Assembly: GCA_017614155.1 (NCBI GenBank) | Contig: JAGACK010000059.1 | Span: 1 to 34,931, forward strand | Direction of reading: 5' to 3' | DNA from: Lachnospiraceae bacterium | GTDB taxonomy: Bacteria; Bacillota; Clostridia; Lachnospirales; Lachnospiraceae | Length of the DNA stretch: 34,931 bases | Part shown: positions 17,170 through 25,482 of the stretch, piece after piece | How positions within the stretch are numbered: the stretch's first letter is position 1 | Layout: each line of letters begins with the position of its first letter | Made by a program: the position numbers and the translations under genes | Notes under the pieces: model-generated | What the model was told of the DNA's origin: nothing | The model's database searches: none | Seen by the model: the letters and a program-made list of their open reading frames with translations, nothing else

Positions 17170-17181
17170 AGGAGGTAAATT

Positions 17182-17586
17182 ATGACAACAAATGATCCTA
17201 TCGCGGATATGCTGACCAGAATCAGAAACGCAAACACCGCAAAACACGATACGGTAGATATTCCTGCATCCAAGATGAAGGTAGCTATTGCGGACATTCT
17301 TCTTGATGAAGGATATATAAAGAAATATGACCTTGTTGACGGAGAAAACGGATTCAAGAGCATCAGGGTTAGCCTGAAGTATAACGACAACAAGAGAGAA
17401 AAGGTTCTCACAGGGTTAAAGAGGATCTCAAAGCCCGGTTTGAGGATCTATGCCGGAAAGGATGAGCTTCCCAAAGTGCTTGGCGGACTGGGAGTAGCGA
17501 TCATCTCTACCAACAACGGTGTAATCACCGACAAGAAAGCAAGAGAGCTCGGAGTCGGCGGTGAGGTTCTGGCTTTTATATGGTGA
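17182..17586 (+). CDS. rpsH: 30S ribosomal protein S8
   Basis: 134 residues, opening [20 protein letters not shown] and ending in the S8 signature [19 protein letters not shown] plus EVLAFIW. S8 binds the 16S central domain and, in other bacteria, a mimic site in the spc transcript to repress it. No such mimic was identified here. AAAGGAGG lies in the 12-base gap after rpsN. Confidence 0.98.
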   Translation: MTTNDPIADMLTRIRNANTAKHDTVDIPASKMKVAIADILLDEGYIKKYDLVDGENGFKSIRVSLKYNDNKREKVLTGLKRISKPGLRIYAGKDELPKVLGGLGVAIISTNNGVITDKKARELGVGGEVLAFIW

Positions 17587-17627
17587 GTAAGTACTTATTA
17601 TAAAATAATAAATCAGGAGGTGCGGGC

Positions 17628-18167
17628 ATGTCACGAATCGGAAAAATGCCTATCGCGATACCTTCCGGGATCACGGTCAGTATCGCAGAAAATAACAAAG
17701 TGACTGTAAAGGGTCCGAAGGGTGAATTATCAAGAGTTCTTCCTTCGCAGATGACCATCAAGCAGGAGGACGGAAGCATCACGGTTGAAAGACCTGATGA
17801 TGAAAAGGAAAACAGGGCCCTGCATGGTCTGACGAGAACCCTTATAAACAATATGGTAGTCGGAGTATCAGACGGCTATTCCAAGACGCTTGAGATAAAC
17901 GGTGTAGGTTACAGGGCAGCAAAGCAGGGAAAGACACTTACATTGAACCTTGGCTATTCACATCCCGTTGTTATGGAAGATCCCGAGGGCATCGAAACAA
18001 AGGTTGAGGATAACAAGATCATCATAAGCGGAATAGATAAAGAAAAAGTCGGTCAGTATGCAGCCGTGATAAGAGATAAAAAGAGACCTGAACCTTATAA
18101 GGGCAAGGGTATCAAGTACAGCGATGAAGTGATAAGACGTAAAGTCGGCAAGACCGGTAAGAAGTAA
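17628..18167 (+). CDS. rplF: 50S ribosomal protein L6
   Basis: 179 residues with the doubled L6 fold; [16 protein letters not shown] opens it, and [26 protein letters not shown] is the C-terminal signature. L6 lies near the GTPase-associated centre. The 41-base gap before it contains an AT-rich inverted repeat (TTATTAT/ATAATAA) and then AGGAGG; no good -35 goes with it, so I do not call a promoter there. Confidence 0.98.
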   Translation: MSRIGKMPIAIPSGITVSIAENNKVTVKGPKGELSRVLPSQMTIKQEDGSITVERPDDEKENRALHGLTRTLINNMVVGVSDGYSKTLEINGVGYRAAKQGKTLTLNLGYSHPVVMEDPEGIETKVEDNKIIISGIDKEKVGQYAAVIRDKKRPEPYKGKGIKYSDEVIRRKVGKTGKK

Positions 18168-18184
18168 TAGAGGGAGGAATAATA

Positions 18185-18553
18185 ATGATCAGCAAAAAAT
18201 CAAGATCGGATGTACGTGAAAAAAAGCATAAAAAGATCCGCAATCGTTTCAGCGGTACTCCCGAGCGTCCCCGTCTTTCGGTTTTCCGCAGCAACACTCA
18301 TATGTATGCACAGATAATTGATGATACCAAGGGACATACGCTTGCCGCAGCTTCTACAAACGAGAAAGATGTAAAGGCAGCACTGAAAAATACCGATGAT
18401 ACCGAGGCAGCAGCCTATGTTGGAAAGCTGATAGGCCAGAGAGCCTTAGAGAAAGGTATCAAGACGGTAGTGTTTGACAGAGGAGGCTTTGTATATCACG
18501 GGAAGGTTCAGGCACTTGCAGATGCAGCAAGAGAAGCCGGACTGGAGTTTTAA
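18185..18553 (+). CDS. rplR: 50S ribosomal protein L18
   Basis: 122 residues with a basic N-terminal tail ([20 protein letters not shown]), then [20 protein letters not shown] and the C-terminal [28 protein letters not shown], all standard L18. It carries 5S rRNA into the large subunit with L5. The ribosome site AGGGAGG precedes the ATG by eight bases. No anomalies. Confidence 0.98.
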   Translation: MISKKSRSDVREKKHKKIRNRFSGTPERPRLSVFRSNTHMYAQIIDDTKGHTLAAASTNEKDVKAALKNTDDTEAAAYVGKLIGQRALEKGIKTVVFDRGGFVYHGKVQALADAAREAGLEF

Positions 18554-18570
18554 GAGGAAAGGGAAGAACT

Positions 18571-19095
18571 ATGGATAACAACAGAAATGACAGAAACAAT
18601 GACAACAGAAACGAAGATGGGATGACCGACAAGGTAGTTACCATCAAGCGCGTAACAAAAGTTGTCAAGGGTGGTCGAAACATGCGTTTTTCCGCTCTCG
18701 TGGTAGTAGGTGACAGCAACGGACGCGTGGGTGTCGGACTAGGAAAGGCAACGGAAATTCCCGAAGCCATCAGGAAGGGAAGAGAAGACGCTGCAAAGCA
18801 TCTGGTAAATGTTGCTCTTGATGAGAACGGTTCGGTTTCACATGACTTCATAGGAAAGTTCGGAGGAGCCTCAATACTGTTAAAAAGAGCTCCCGAAGGA
18901 ACCGGTATCATAGCCGGAGGTCCTGCCCGTGTTGTATGTGAACTTGCAGGGATCAGAAATATCCGTACCAAGTCACTTGGTTCCAACAACAAGCAGAATG
19001 TCGTGCTGGCCACTATCGATGCACTTTCCCAGATCAGATCTCCGGAGGATGTCGCAAGACTTCGCGGTAAATCCGTAGAACAGATCAGGGCATAG
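18571..19095 (+). CDS. rpsE: 30S ribosomal protein S5 with Asn/Asp/Arg-rich N-terminus
   Basis: 174 residues. From about residue 21 it is ordinary S5 ([61 protein letters not shown]), a protein for decoding fidelity and mRNA unwinding. The first 18 residues are almost only N, D, R and E ([17 protein letters not shown]) and look disordered. Such tails vary between species. An internal ATG after this stretch (residue 18) would give a conventional start, but AGGAAAGGGAAG sits before the first ATG. Confidence 0.97.
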   Translation: MDNNRNDRNNDNRNEDGMTDKVVTIKRVTKVVKGGRNMRFSALVVVGDSNGRVGVGLGKATEIPEAIRKGREDAAKHLVNVALDENGSVSHDFIGKFGGASILLKRAPEGTGIIAGGPARVVCELAGIRNIRTKSLGSNNKQNVVLATIDALSQIRSPEDVARLRGKSVEQIRA

Positions 19096-19113
19096 ATTTA
19101 AGGAGAAGAAGAA

Positions 19114-19296
19114 ATGGCTGATAGATTAAAGATAACATTGAAGAAATCAACGATTGGCGCGCTGCCCAAGCACAAAAAGACAGTAGAGGCCCTGGGCCTT
19201 CACAAGCTTAACAGCACGGTCCTGCTTCCCGATAATTCTGCGGTCCGCGGAATGGTAAAGCAGGTAAACCATCTTTTACAGGTTGAAGAAGTGTAA
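19114..19296 (+). CDS. rpmD: 50S ribosomal protein L30
   Basis: 60 residues; LKITLKKSTIGALPKHKKTVEALGL followed by LNSTVLLPDNSAVRGMVKQVNHLL is the bacterial L30 pattern. It is a small, non-essential component of the 50S subunit near 5S rRNA. AAGGAGAAG is close before the ATG. Gaps on both sides are under 20 bases, as normal in the spc operon. Confidence 0.97.
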   Translation: MADRLKITLKKSTIGALPKHKKTVEALGLHKLNSTVLLPDNSAVRGMVKQVNHLLQVEEV

Positions 19297-19310
19297 GAAG
19301 GAGGTAAGCG

Positions 19311-19751
19311 ATGGAATTATCAAATCTGAGTCCGGCAGCCGGCTCCAAACACAACAGATATAGAAAGGGCCGCGGTCATGCATCCGGAAACGGAAAGACT
19401 GCCGGATACGGTCACAAGGGACAGAAGGCTCGTTCCGGTGCACCCAGGACAGGCTTTGAAGGCGGCCAGATGCCTTTATACAGGAGACTTCCCAAGAGAG
19501 GATTCCAGAATTACAATCACAAGGAGATTGTTACTCTCAATGTGAGTGATCTTGAGAAGTACTATGAGGACGGAGCGACAGTCGTATCCGAAGACCTCAT
19601 TGAAAGAGGGATAATAAAGGATACTCTTGACGGTCTGAAGATCCTCGGAAACGGAGAGATCACAAAGAAGCTTACAGTCAAAGCAAATGCTTTTTCTGCG
19701 ACAGCAAAGGAAAAAATTGAAGCAGCAGGTGGGAAAGCTGAGGTGATTTGA
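19311..19751 (+). CDS. rplO: 50S ribosomal protein L15
   Basis: 146 residues, starting [20 protein letters not shown]. The glycine- and arginine-rich extended N-terminal part ([24 protein letters not shown]) and [17 protein letters not shown] are diagnostic. L15 organises 23S rRNA late in assembly. Its stop codon overlaps the secY ATG by one base, so secretion and ribosome genes are translated in sequence. Confidence 0.98.
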   Translation: MELSNLSPAAGSKHNRYRKGRGHASGNGKTAGYGHKGQKARSGAPRTGFEGGQMPLYRRLPKRGFQNYNHKEIVTLNVSDLEKYYEDGATVVSEDLIERGIIKDTLDGLKILGNGEITKKLTVKANAFSATAKEKIEAAGGKAEVI

Positions 19752-21067
19752 TGTTTGAAACAGTTAAAAATGCCTTTAAGATAAAGGACATCAGAAACAG
19801 GCTTTTGTTTACATTGCTTGCACTGGTTATCGTCAGATTGGGATGTGAGCTTCCGTTGCCGGGATTTGACAGACTGGTGTTTCAGGAGTGGTTTTCACAG
19901 CTGACAGGTGATTCGTTTAATTTCTTCAACGCATTTACCGGCGGATCATTTGAAAAGATGTCACTTTTTGCGCTGAACATCACGCCTTATATTACATCAT
20001 CGATCATTATCCAGCTTCTGACCATCGCCATCCCGGCTCTTGAGGAGATGCAGAAAGAGGGGGAAGAAGGCAGAAAGAAGCTTGTTTCGATAACACGATA
20101 TGTGACGATAGGACTTGCTCTCATCGAATCCACGGCGATGGCTATAGGATTTGGAAAACAGGGACTTCTCACAAATTACAATGCACTGAATGTGATAATG
20201 ATCATCTGCGCGCTTACAGCAGGATCAGCATTCCTTATGTGGATAGGTGAGCAGATCACGGAATATGGTGTAGGAAACGGTATATCCATAGTCCTTACCA
20301 TAAACATCATATCCAGGATACCCGATGACATGACAGGACTTTTCACGATGTATGTAAAGGACAAGCCGATAGCGTTTGCAGTCCTTTCGGCGATTGTAAT
20401 CCTTGCAGTCATCCTTGTAACGGTGGTCCTTACAATTCTCCTCAATGATGCGGAAAGAAGGATACCGGTCCAGTATGCAAAGAAGATGCAGGGCAGAAAG
20501 ATGCTCGGAGGAAATTCAACATATATCCCCCTGAAGGTGAATACGGGAGGAGTTATCCCGATAATCTTTGCATCTTCACTTATGGAGTTCCCCGTGGTCA
20601 TAGCACAGCTTCTTGGAAATACGGGCGGAACCACTATATGGGGACATATTCTGAAGACGCTGAGTTCTTCTAACTGGTTCAAGGCAGCAACTCCGGTTTA
20701 TTCGATAGGCGTGGTCATATATATCGTACTGGTAGTATTCTTTGCTTACTTCTATACTTCCATCACCTTCAATCCTCTGGAGGTTGCAGACAACATGAAG
20801 AAGCAGGGCGGTTTTATACCCGGTATCAGACCCGGAAAACCGACCAGTGATTATCTGACAAAGATACTGAACTATATCATATTCATAGGAGCGGTTGGCC
20901 TGATAATCGTAGCGATAATCCCGATATTCTTTAACGGTGTGTTCAATGCAGGAGTATCATTTGGCGGAACATCGCTCATCATCATTGTCGGCGTTATACT
21001 CGAGACCATCAAGCAGATCGAATCACAGATGGTAGTCAGGAATTATAAAGGCTTTTTGAACAGCTAA
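19751..21067 (+). CDS. secY: SecY, protein translocase channel subunit
   Basis: 438 residues with ten predicted membrane helices. Recognisable stretches are the N-terminal FKIKDIRNRLLFTLLALVIVRLGCELPLPG, the plug/TM3 region NITPYITSSIIIQLL, and the C5 loop IRPGKPTSDYLTKIL that contacts SecA and ribosomes. The ATG at 19751 is preferred to an overlapping TTG at 19748 because AGGTG is five bases upstream of it and TGATG coupling with rplO is typical. SecY forms the SecYEG channel in the membrane. Confidence 0.98.
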   Translation: MFETVKNAFKIKDIRNRLLFTLLALVIVRLGCELPLPGFDRLVFQEWFSQLTGDSFNFFNAFTGGSFEKMSLFALNITPYITSSIIIQLLTIAIPALEEMQKEGEEGRKKLVSITRYVTIGLALIESTAMAIGFGKQGLLTNYNALNVIMIICALTAGSAFLMWIGEQITEYGVGNGISIVLTINIISRIPDDMTGLFTMYVKDKPIAFAVLSAIVILAVILVTVVLTILLNDAERRIPVQYAKKMQGRKMLGGNSTYIPLKVNTGGVIPIIFASSLMEFPVVIAQLLGNTGGTTIWGHILKTLSSSNWFKAATPVYSIGVVIYIVLVVFFAYFYTSITFNPLEVADNMKKQGGFIPGIRPGKPTSDYLTKILNYIIFIGAVGLIIVAIIPIFFNGVFNAGVSFGGTSLIIIVGVILETIKQIESQMVVRNYKGFLNS

Positions 21068-21079
21068 AGGGTTTTGATT

Positions 21080-21727
21080 ATGAAGATAATAATGCTCGGA
21101 GCACCCGGTGCCGGGAAAGGCACCCAGGCTCAGATGATCGCATCGGAAAAAGGCATACCTCATATTTCGACCGGGGATATATTCAGAGCAAATATCAAAG
21201 AGGGAACCGATCTTGGAAAAGAAGCAAAAACCTATATGGATCAGGGAAAGCTGGTTCCCGATGAACTGACAGTCAGGATCCTGCTTGACAGAGTCGCAAA
21301 AGATGACTGCAAAAACGGTTATGTGCTGGATGGATTTCCCAGGACGATACCCCAGGCAAATGTCCTTGATGAGGAACTGGCAAAACTGAACGATCATGTG
21401 GATTTTGCCATAAATGTCGATGTGCCTGACGAAAACATCATAAGCAGGATGTCCGGAAGAAGGGCATGTCCTAAATGCGGAGCAACCTATCATGTAAAGC
21501 ATGTTCCTCCGAAGAAGGAAGGCATATGTGATAAATGCGGTTCGGAACTGGTTTTGAGGGATGATGACAAACCTGAGACCGTAAAAAAGAGACTGGGTGT
21601 ATATCATGAGCAGACACAGCCGCTGATCGAGTATTATACAGGCAAGGGAATACTCAGGACTGTAGACGGAACCGTTGATCCGAAGGATGTGTATGCTGCG
21701 ATCAATGAGATTCTGGCGGAGGTATAA
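21080..21727 (+). CDS. adk: adenylate kinase (zinc-lid form)
   Basis: 215 residues. The P-loop GAPGAGKGT (residues 7-15), the NMP-binding DGFPRT (84-89) and a lid with four cysteines (C130, C133, C150, C153) identify a zinc-containing long adenylate kinase that interconverts ATP, ADP and AMP. The ATG chosen gives MKIIMLGAPG; a TTG six bases earlier is less likely. AAAGGG precedes. The stop is followed directly by the infA ATG with no base between; no map (methionine aminopeptidase) gene separates the two, as it does in many firmicutes. Confidence 0.98.
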   Translation: MKIIMLGAPGAGKGTQAQMIASEKGIPHISTGDIFRANIKEGTDLGKEAKTYMDQGKLVPDELTVRILLDRVAKDDCKNGYVLDGFPRTIPQANVLDEELAKLNDHVDFAINVDVPDENIISRMSGRRACPKCGATYHVKHVPPKKEGICDKCGSELVLRDDDKPETVKKRLGVYHEQTQPLIEYYTGKGILRTVDGTVDPKDVYAAINEILAEV

Positions 21728-21946
21728 ATGTCAAAAGCGGATGTGATTGAAATAGAAGGAACCGTGATAGAAAAGCTGCCAAATGCCATGTTCCAGGTAA
21801 GGCTTGATAACGGGCATGAGGTGCTGGCGCACATAAGCGGGAAGCTTCGGATGAACTTCATAAAGATTCTGCCGGGAGACAAGGTTACGATTGAGCTTTC
21901 TCCCTATGATCTCACAAAGGGCAGGATAACATGGAGAGATAAATAA
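21728..21946 (+). CDS. infA: translation initiation factor IF-1
   Basis: 72 residues with the S1/OB-fold pattern [20 protein letters not shown], then [20 protein letters not shown] and the family C-terminus GRITWRDK. It binds the 30S A site during initiation. The ribosome site is GGAGG at 21718-21722, in the last codons of adk. No bases lie between the adk stop and this start, so it depends on adk translation. Transcription may partly end here because a new promoter follows. Confidence 0.98.
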   Translation: MSKADVIEIEGTVIEKLPNAMFQVRLDNGHEVLAHISGKLRMNFIKILPGDKVTIELSPYDLTKGRITWRDK

Positions 21947-21955
21947 AACTTTTTC

Positions 21956-21984
21956 TTGAATTGCAAAAAAGCGTGTGATAGAAT
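21956..21984 (+). promoter_or_regulatory. internal promoter before rpmJ
   Basis: TTGAAT (21956-21961) and TAGAAT (21979-21984) are separated by exactly 17 bases in the 96-base gap after infA. This would give the rpmJ-rpsM-rpsK-rpsD-rpoA-rplQ (alpha) block its own start, separate from the S10 promoter 12 kb upstream. Confidence 0.7.
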
Positions 21985-21992
21985 GTAGGTTG

Positions 21993-22025
21993 CCGCTTTT
22001 TGCGGGGTAATGGGTTTTGTGCCCG
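21993..22025 (+). promoter_or_regulatory. short leader hairpins with overlapping pairings before rpmJ
   Basis: CCGC (21993-21996) can pair with GCGG (22002-22005), while CGGG starting at 22003 can pair with CCCG (22022-22025). The two share bases and cannot form together. No T run follows. It could be a small regulatory leader for the alpha block or simply chance GC runs. Confidence 0.3.
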
Positions 22026-22042
22026 TAACAAGGAGGATTATC

Positions 22043-22156
22043 ATGAAAGTTAGATCATCAGTTAAACCGATCTGCGAAAAATGCAAAGTGGTAAAAAGAA
22101 AAGGAAAGATACGTATTATCTGCGAAAACCCCAAGCATAAGCAGGTACAGGGTTAA
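22043..22156 (+). CDS. rpmJ: 50S ribosomal protein L36, zinc form (37 aa)
   Basis: A 37-codon ORF with [20 protein letters not shown] and a second half ending [10 protein letters not shown], the complete L36 sequence. The zinc ligands C11, C14, C27 and H32 are all present, so it is the zinc-binding type. AAGGAGG lies seven bases before the ATG. L36 organises rRNA at the peptidyl transferase base. It is the first gene after the internal promoter. Confidence 0.97.
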   Translation: MKVRSSVKPICEKCKVVKRKGKIRIICENPKHKQVQG

Positions 22157-22190
22157 ATAAAATAAAGAAGAAAGGAGGTACGTGCTCACA

Positions 22191-22559
22191 ATGGCTCGAA
22201 TTGCTGGTGTTGATTTGCCCAGAGATAAGCGTGTGGAGATAGGTCTTACTTATATCTATGGTATAGGAAGATCAAGCTCAAACCGCATACTGTCCGAAGC
22301 AGGAGTAAACCCCGATACGCGTGTCAAAGATCTCACGGAGGAAGAAGTGAACAAGATCCGTGATGTTATAGACAGAACGCAGACCATCGAGGGTGATCTG
22401 CGCCGTGAAGTAGCTATGAACATCAAGAGACTTACGGAGATCGGATGCTACAGGGGCATACGTCACAGAAAGAGTCTTCCCTGCCGTGGTCAGAAGACCA
22501 AGACAAATGCGAGGACCTGCAAGGGTCCCAGGAGGACAGTGGCGAACAAGAAGAAGTGA
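22191..22559 (+). CDS. rpsM: 30S ribosomal protein S13
   Basis: 122 residues, [26 protein letters not shown] being the family N-terminus, with the C-terminal RNA-binding tail ([22 protein letters not shown], ending [10 protein letters not shown]) that touches P-site tRNA. The ATG at 22191 is preferred to an earlier GTG at 22182, which is only three bases from AAAGGAGG. S13 and L5 make an intersubunit bridge. Normal length. Confidence 0.98.
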   Translation: MARIAGVDLPRDKRVEIGLTYIYGIGRSSSNRILSEAGVNPDTRVKDLTEEEVNKIRDVIDRTQTIEGDLRREVAMNIKRLTEIGCYRGIRHRKSLPCRGQKTKTNARTCKGPRRTVANKKK

Positions 22560-22614
22560 TCTGGTTGTAACTATTAACTATGTTTTATTCAGGAAGAAAG
22601 TAGGTTAGTTTTAA

Positions 22615-23019
22615 ATGGCTGGTAATAATAAGGCAGGCGCCAGGAAGGTAACAAAAAGGCGCGTAAAGAAAAACGTTGAACACGGACAGGCACATATTCA
22701 GTCATCCTTCAATAATACTATTGTTACTTTGACGGATGCTGAGGGAAATGCTCTTTCATGGGCAAGTGCCGGCGGTCTTGGTTTCAGAGGTTCAAGGAAA
22801 TCTACTCCATATGCGGCACAGATGGCTGCCGAAACTGCAACTAAAGCAGCTCTTGTGCACGGTCTGAAATCTGTTGATGTTATGGTAAAGGGTCCCGGCT
22901 CGGGACGTGAAGCTGCCATCAGAGCATTGGCAGCAGCAGGTCTTACAGTCACAAGTATCAAAGATGTGACACCGGTACCGCATAACGGTTGTCGTCCACC
23001 GAAACGAAGAAGAGTTTGA
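22615..23019 (+). CDS. rpsK: 30S ribosomal protein S11
   Basis: 134 residues. The core [53 protein letters not shown] and [18 protein letters not shown] is diagnostic; S11 lies in the platform beside the E site. The ribosome site is weak (GAAAGTAGG, well upstream of ATG), unlike the strong sites of its neighbours, which may reduce its translation or rely on coupling across the 55-base gap. Confidence 0.98.
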   Translation: MAGNNKAGARKVTKRRVKKNVEHGQAHIQSSFNNTIVTLTDAEGNALSWASAGGLGFRGSRKSTPYAAQMAAETATKAALVHGLKSVDVMVKGPGSGREAAIRALAAAGLTVTSIKDVTPVPHNGCRPPKRRRV

Positions 23020-23045
23020 TCATAGTGAAAAGGAGATAATAACAG

Positions 23046-23639
23046 ATGGCAGTTAATAGAGAACCTGTTTTAAAAAGGTGTAGATCACTTGGACTTGATC
23101 CTGTGTATCTGGGATATGACAAGAAGTCAAACAGAGAAGTCAGGAGATCAGGCAGAAAAGTAAGTGAGTACGGACTTCAGTTAAGAGAAAAGCAGAAGGC
23201 AAAGTTCATATACGGAGTATTGGAAAAGCCCTTCAGAAACTATTATAAAAAGGCAGACAGGATGAAGGGAATGACCGGTCCCAATCTCATGATCATGCTT
23301 GAGAGCAGGCTTGATAATGTGATATTCCGTCTCGGATTCGCGCGTACCAGAAAAGAGGCGCGCCAGATGGTAGACCACAAGGCGTTTACAGTGAACGGAA
23401 AACTTGTATTTATTCCTTCATATCAGGTAAAGGCCGGAGATGTGATCGAAGTAAGGGAGAACAAGAGAGCATCGCAGCATTTCAAGGATATATTTGAAGT
23501 GACTGCAGACAGGACAGTACCGGCATGGCTGTCTGCTGATGCAGAGAATTTCAAAGGAACAGTAAACCAGCTTCCTACGAGAGAGGAAATAGACGTTCCC
23601 GTAGATGAAATGCTCATAGTCGAGTTGTATTCCAAGTAA
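23046..23639 (+). CDS. rpsD: 30S ribosomal protein S4
   Basis: 197 residues, beginning [20 protein letters not shown], with the S4-domain RNA-binding motif ([34 protein letters not shown]). Its N-terminus lacks the zinc-type cysteine cluster, having only one Cys. S4 starts 30S assembly and in many bacteria represses the alpha operon. AAAAGGAGAT lies before the ATG. Followed closely by rpoA. Confidence 0.98.
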   Translation: MAVNREPVLKRCRSLGLDPVYLGYDKKSNREVRRSGRKVSEYGLQLREKQKAKFIYGVLEKPFRNYYKKADRMKGMTGPNLMIMLESRLDNVIFRLGFARTRKEARQMVDHKAFTVNGKLVFIPSYQVKAGDVIEVRENKRASQHFKDIFEVTADRTVPAWLSADAENFKGTVNQLPTREEIDVPVDEMLIVELYSK

Positions 23640-23654
23640 ATAGGAGGTTTTCAA

Positions 23655-24614
23655 TTGTTTGAATTTGAAAAACCAAAGATAGAGATACTTGATGTTTCCG
23701 AGGACAATAAATACGCAAGATTTGTATGTCAGCCTTTGGAGAGAGGCTATGGCATAACCCTCGGAAATTCACTCAGAAGGATTATGCTTTCTTCACTTCC
23801 CGGAACTGCAATAAGTCAGGTAAAGATCGATGGGGTCCTTCATGAGTTTTCCTCGATACCGGGAGTAAAAGAGGATGTGACCGAGATCATCCTCAATATC
23901 AAGAATATTGCGATCAGGAATAACAGTACAGGCAGCGAAGTCAAGACAGCATATATAGAGTTTGAAGGCGAGGGAGAGGTTACTGCAGCTGATATCCAGT
24001 GTGATCAGGATATAGAGATCGTAAACAAGGATCAGCATATAGCTACCCTGAACGGAGGAAAGAACAGCAAGCTCAATATCGAGCTGACCATAACCGGAGG
24101 CAGGGGATATGTAAGTTCGGAAGGTAACAAATCTCCGGATCTTCCCATCGGAGTCATAGCCATAGACTCTATCTATACACCTGTTGAACGTGTAAACATG
24201 AGTGTTGAAAACACCCGTGTGGGACAGCAGACAGACTTTGACAAGCTTACGCTTGATGTATACACAAACGGAACTCTTACTCCAGAAGAGGCGATCAGCC
24301 TCGCGGCAAAGATCCTCAGTGAGCATCTGAATCTGTTCATCGATCTTTCGGAAGCAGCTACAAATACCGAAGTGATGACATCCAAAAAAGAGGATGCGCT
24401 GGTTGATGTACGCAGCATGAGCATTGATGAGCTTGAGCTTTCAGTAAGGTCATACAACTGCCTGAAGAGAGCAGGCATCAATACAGTGGCCGAGCTTACA
24501 AACAAGACTTCGGAAGATATGATGAAGGTAAGAAATCTGGGACGCAAGTCTCTCGAAGAAGTTCTTGCAAAGTTAAAGGATCTGGGTCTTGAGTTAAAGA
24601 ACGAGTCAGACTAA
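23655..24614 (+). CDS. rpoA: RNA polymerase alpha subunit
   Basis: 319 residues from a TTG that follows TAGGAGG by seven bases. The N-terminal domain ([28 protein letters not shown], then [19 protein letters not shown]) dimerises and binds beta/beta'; the C-terminal domain ([25 protein letters not shown] through [15 protein letters not shown]) contacts UP elements and activators. This is the standard place for rpoA between rpsD and rplQ. It is followed by a longer than usual 119-base gap. Confidence 0.98.
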   Translation: MFEFEKPKIEILDVSEDNKYARFVCQPLERGYGITLGNSLRRIMLSSLPGTAISQVKIDGVLHEFSSIPGVKEDVTEIILNIKNIAIRNNSTGSEVKTAYIEFEGEGEVTAADIQCDQDIEIVNKDQHIATLNGGKNSKLNIELTITGGRGYVSSEGNKSPDLPIGVIAIDSIYTPVERVNMSVENTRVGQQTDFDKLTLDVYTNGTLTPEEAISLAAKILSEHLNLFIDLSEAATNTEVMTSKKEDALVDVRSMSIDELELSVRSYNCLKRAGINTVAELTNKTSEDMMKVRNLGRKSLEEVLAKLKDLGLELKNESD

Positions 24615-24635
24615 AAACAGTTAATAAAGGTGTGC

Positions 24636-24661
24636 CGGTAATACCAAAGAGGTCGGCATGC
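24636..24661 (+). promoter_or_regulatory. hairpin in the rpoA-rplQ gap
   Basis: TGCCG (24636-24640) pairs with CGGCA (24653-24657), with ACC/GGT pairs inside. A second weak pairing (AGGGGTA near 24672 with TATCCCT near 24696) follows. The palindrome CGGCATGCCG overlaps it. The 119-base gap between rpoA and rplQ is unusually long for this cluster and may be a site of mRNA processing or of L17 control. Confidence 0.35.
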
Positions 24662-24733
24662 CGCTCATCGAGGGGTAATAAGTCCAAAAGAGCGTATCCC
24701 TTGAAATAAAAATGAGAAAAGAGGTAAAACGAA

Positions 24734-25267
24734 ATGGAATACAGAAAACTTGGAAGAAATTCTTCACAGAGAAAAGCGCTCCTTAGAAGCCAGGTTACAG
24801 CCCTGATCTACAATGAAAAGATCATCACAACAGCAGCAAGGGCTGAGGAAGTGCAGAAGATCGCCGAAAAGATCATCACTCTTGCAATCCGTGAAAAGGA
24901 CAATTTTGAAACTGTCACCATAAAGGCAAAGGTTGCAAGGAAAGATAAGGATGGCAGGAGACAGAAGGAAGAGAAGGACGGAAAAAAGGTAACGATCTAT
25001 GATGAGGTCGACAAGGAGATAAAGAAGGATCTCCCTTCAAGGCTTCACGCAAGACGTCAGATGCTCAAGGTCCTTTATCCTGTTACGGAAGTTCCCGATG
25101 AGGCTCCCGGAAAGAAGAGGAACACAAAGAAGGTAGATCTCCCCGCAAAGCTTTTTGATGAGATCGCACCCAGATATGCAGATCGCAAGGGAGGTTATAC
25201 CAGGATCGTAAAGATCGGTCCCAGGAAGGGTGATGCTGCGATGGAAGTTCTTCTGGAGCTCGTATAA
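24734..25267 (+). CDS. rplQ: 50S ribosomal protein L17 with two insertions
   Basis: 177 residues against about 115-130 in most bacteria. The normal core is there: [36 protein letters not shown] and the C-terminal [26 protein letters not shown]. Between them are two lysine-rich insertions, about residues 59-101 ([18 protein letters not shown] and following) and 114-133 ([15 protein letters not shown]). L17 sits near the tunnel exit on the solvent side, so the insertions probably lie on the ribosome surface. Similar enlarged L17 proteins occur in related clostridia. AAAGAGG precedes the ATG. Confidence 0.96.
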   Translation: MEYRKLGRNSSQRKALLRSQVTALIYNEKIITTAARAEEVQKIAEKIITLAIREKDNFETVTIKAKVARKDKDGRRQKEEKDGKKVTIYDEVDKEIKKDLPSRLHARRQMLKVLYPVTEVPDEAPGKKRNTKKVDLPAKLFDEIAPRYADRKGGYTRIVKIGPRKGDAAMEVLLELV

Positions 25268-25293
25268 TCAAGAACACATAATGTTTATTTCAA

Positions 25294-25320
25294 GGGAGGG
25301 ACTTCGTCCCTCCCCTTTTT
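25294..25320 (+). terminator. Rho-independent terminator after rplQ
   Basis: GGGAGGGA pairs perfectly with TCCCTCCC around a CTTCG loop, followed by C and five T. It ends the 15-kb ribosomal transcript. Confidence 0.95.
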
Positions 25321-25337
25321 AAGCGAATCTACGGTTC

Positions 25338-25451
25338 AATATGAGTTCTTTCGGGGACGTTTCCACTCGCTCCAAACGCAGCGGTGCTAACCTCGCAAAG
25401 AACGCTCGGAAGCACCGGCGTTTTCCGAACGCCCCTCAAGAATCTCATATT
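25338..25451 (+). other. cloverleaf-like structured intergenic element
   Basis: A closing stem joins AATATGAG (25338-25345) and CTCATATT (25444-25451), continues with TTCTT against AAGAA after a one-base bulge, and after a 2x2 loop ends with GGGG/CCCC (25353-25356 with 25432-25435). Inside are three hairpins: CGTTT/AAACG (25358-25378), CGGTGCT/AGCACCG (25382-25417) and GCGTT/AACGC (25419-25431), the last sharing bases with the GGGG/CCCC stem. It is not a tRNA: arm sizes and anticodon features do not fit. It lies between the rplQ terminator and ecfA1 and has no evident promoter of its own. It may be an RNA element or a dispersed palindromic repeat. Confidence 0.6.
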
Positions 25452-25482
25452 TCACCTTCGATTCTGAAAAATAAGGATTCTC

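Noticed and set aside
17587-17627. Internal promoter before rplF
   Set aside because: There is a TATAAA-like run in an AT-rich inverted repeat, but no acceptable -35 at 16-18 bases.
20176-20682. 168-codon minus-strand ORF inside secY
   Set aside because: Antisense shadow of secY; no ribosome site or family pattern. The same holds for the other long antisense frames in the ribosomal genes, ecfA1, rpoA and the HerA-like gene.
25338-25451. tRNA-like cloverleaf
   Set aside because: The arm lengths, the 22-base loop in the middle hairpin, the missing T-loop consensus and the long closing stem do not match a tRNA or tmRNA.
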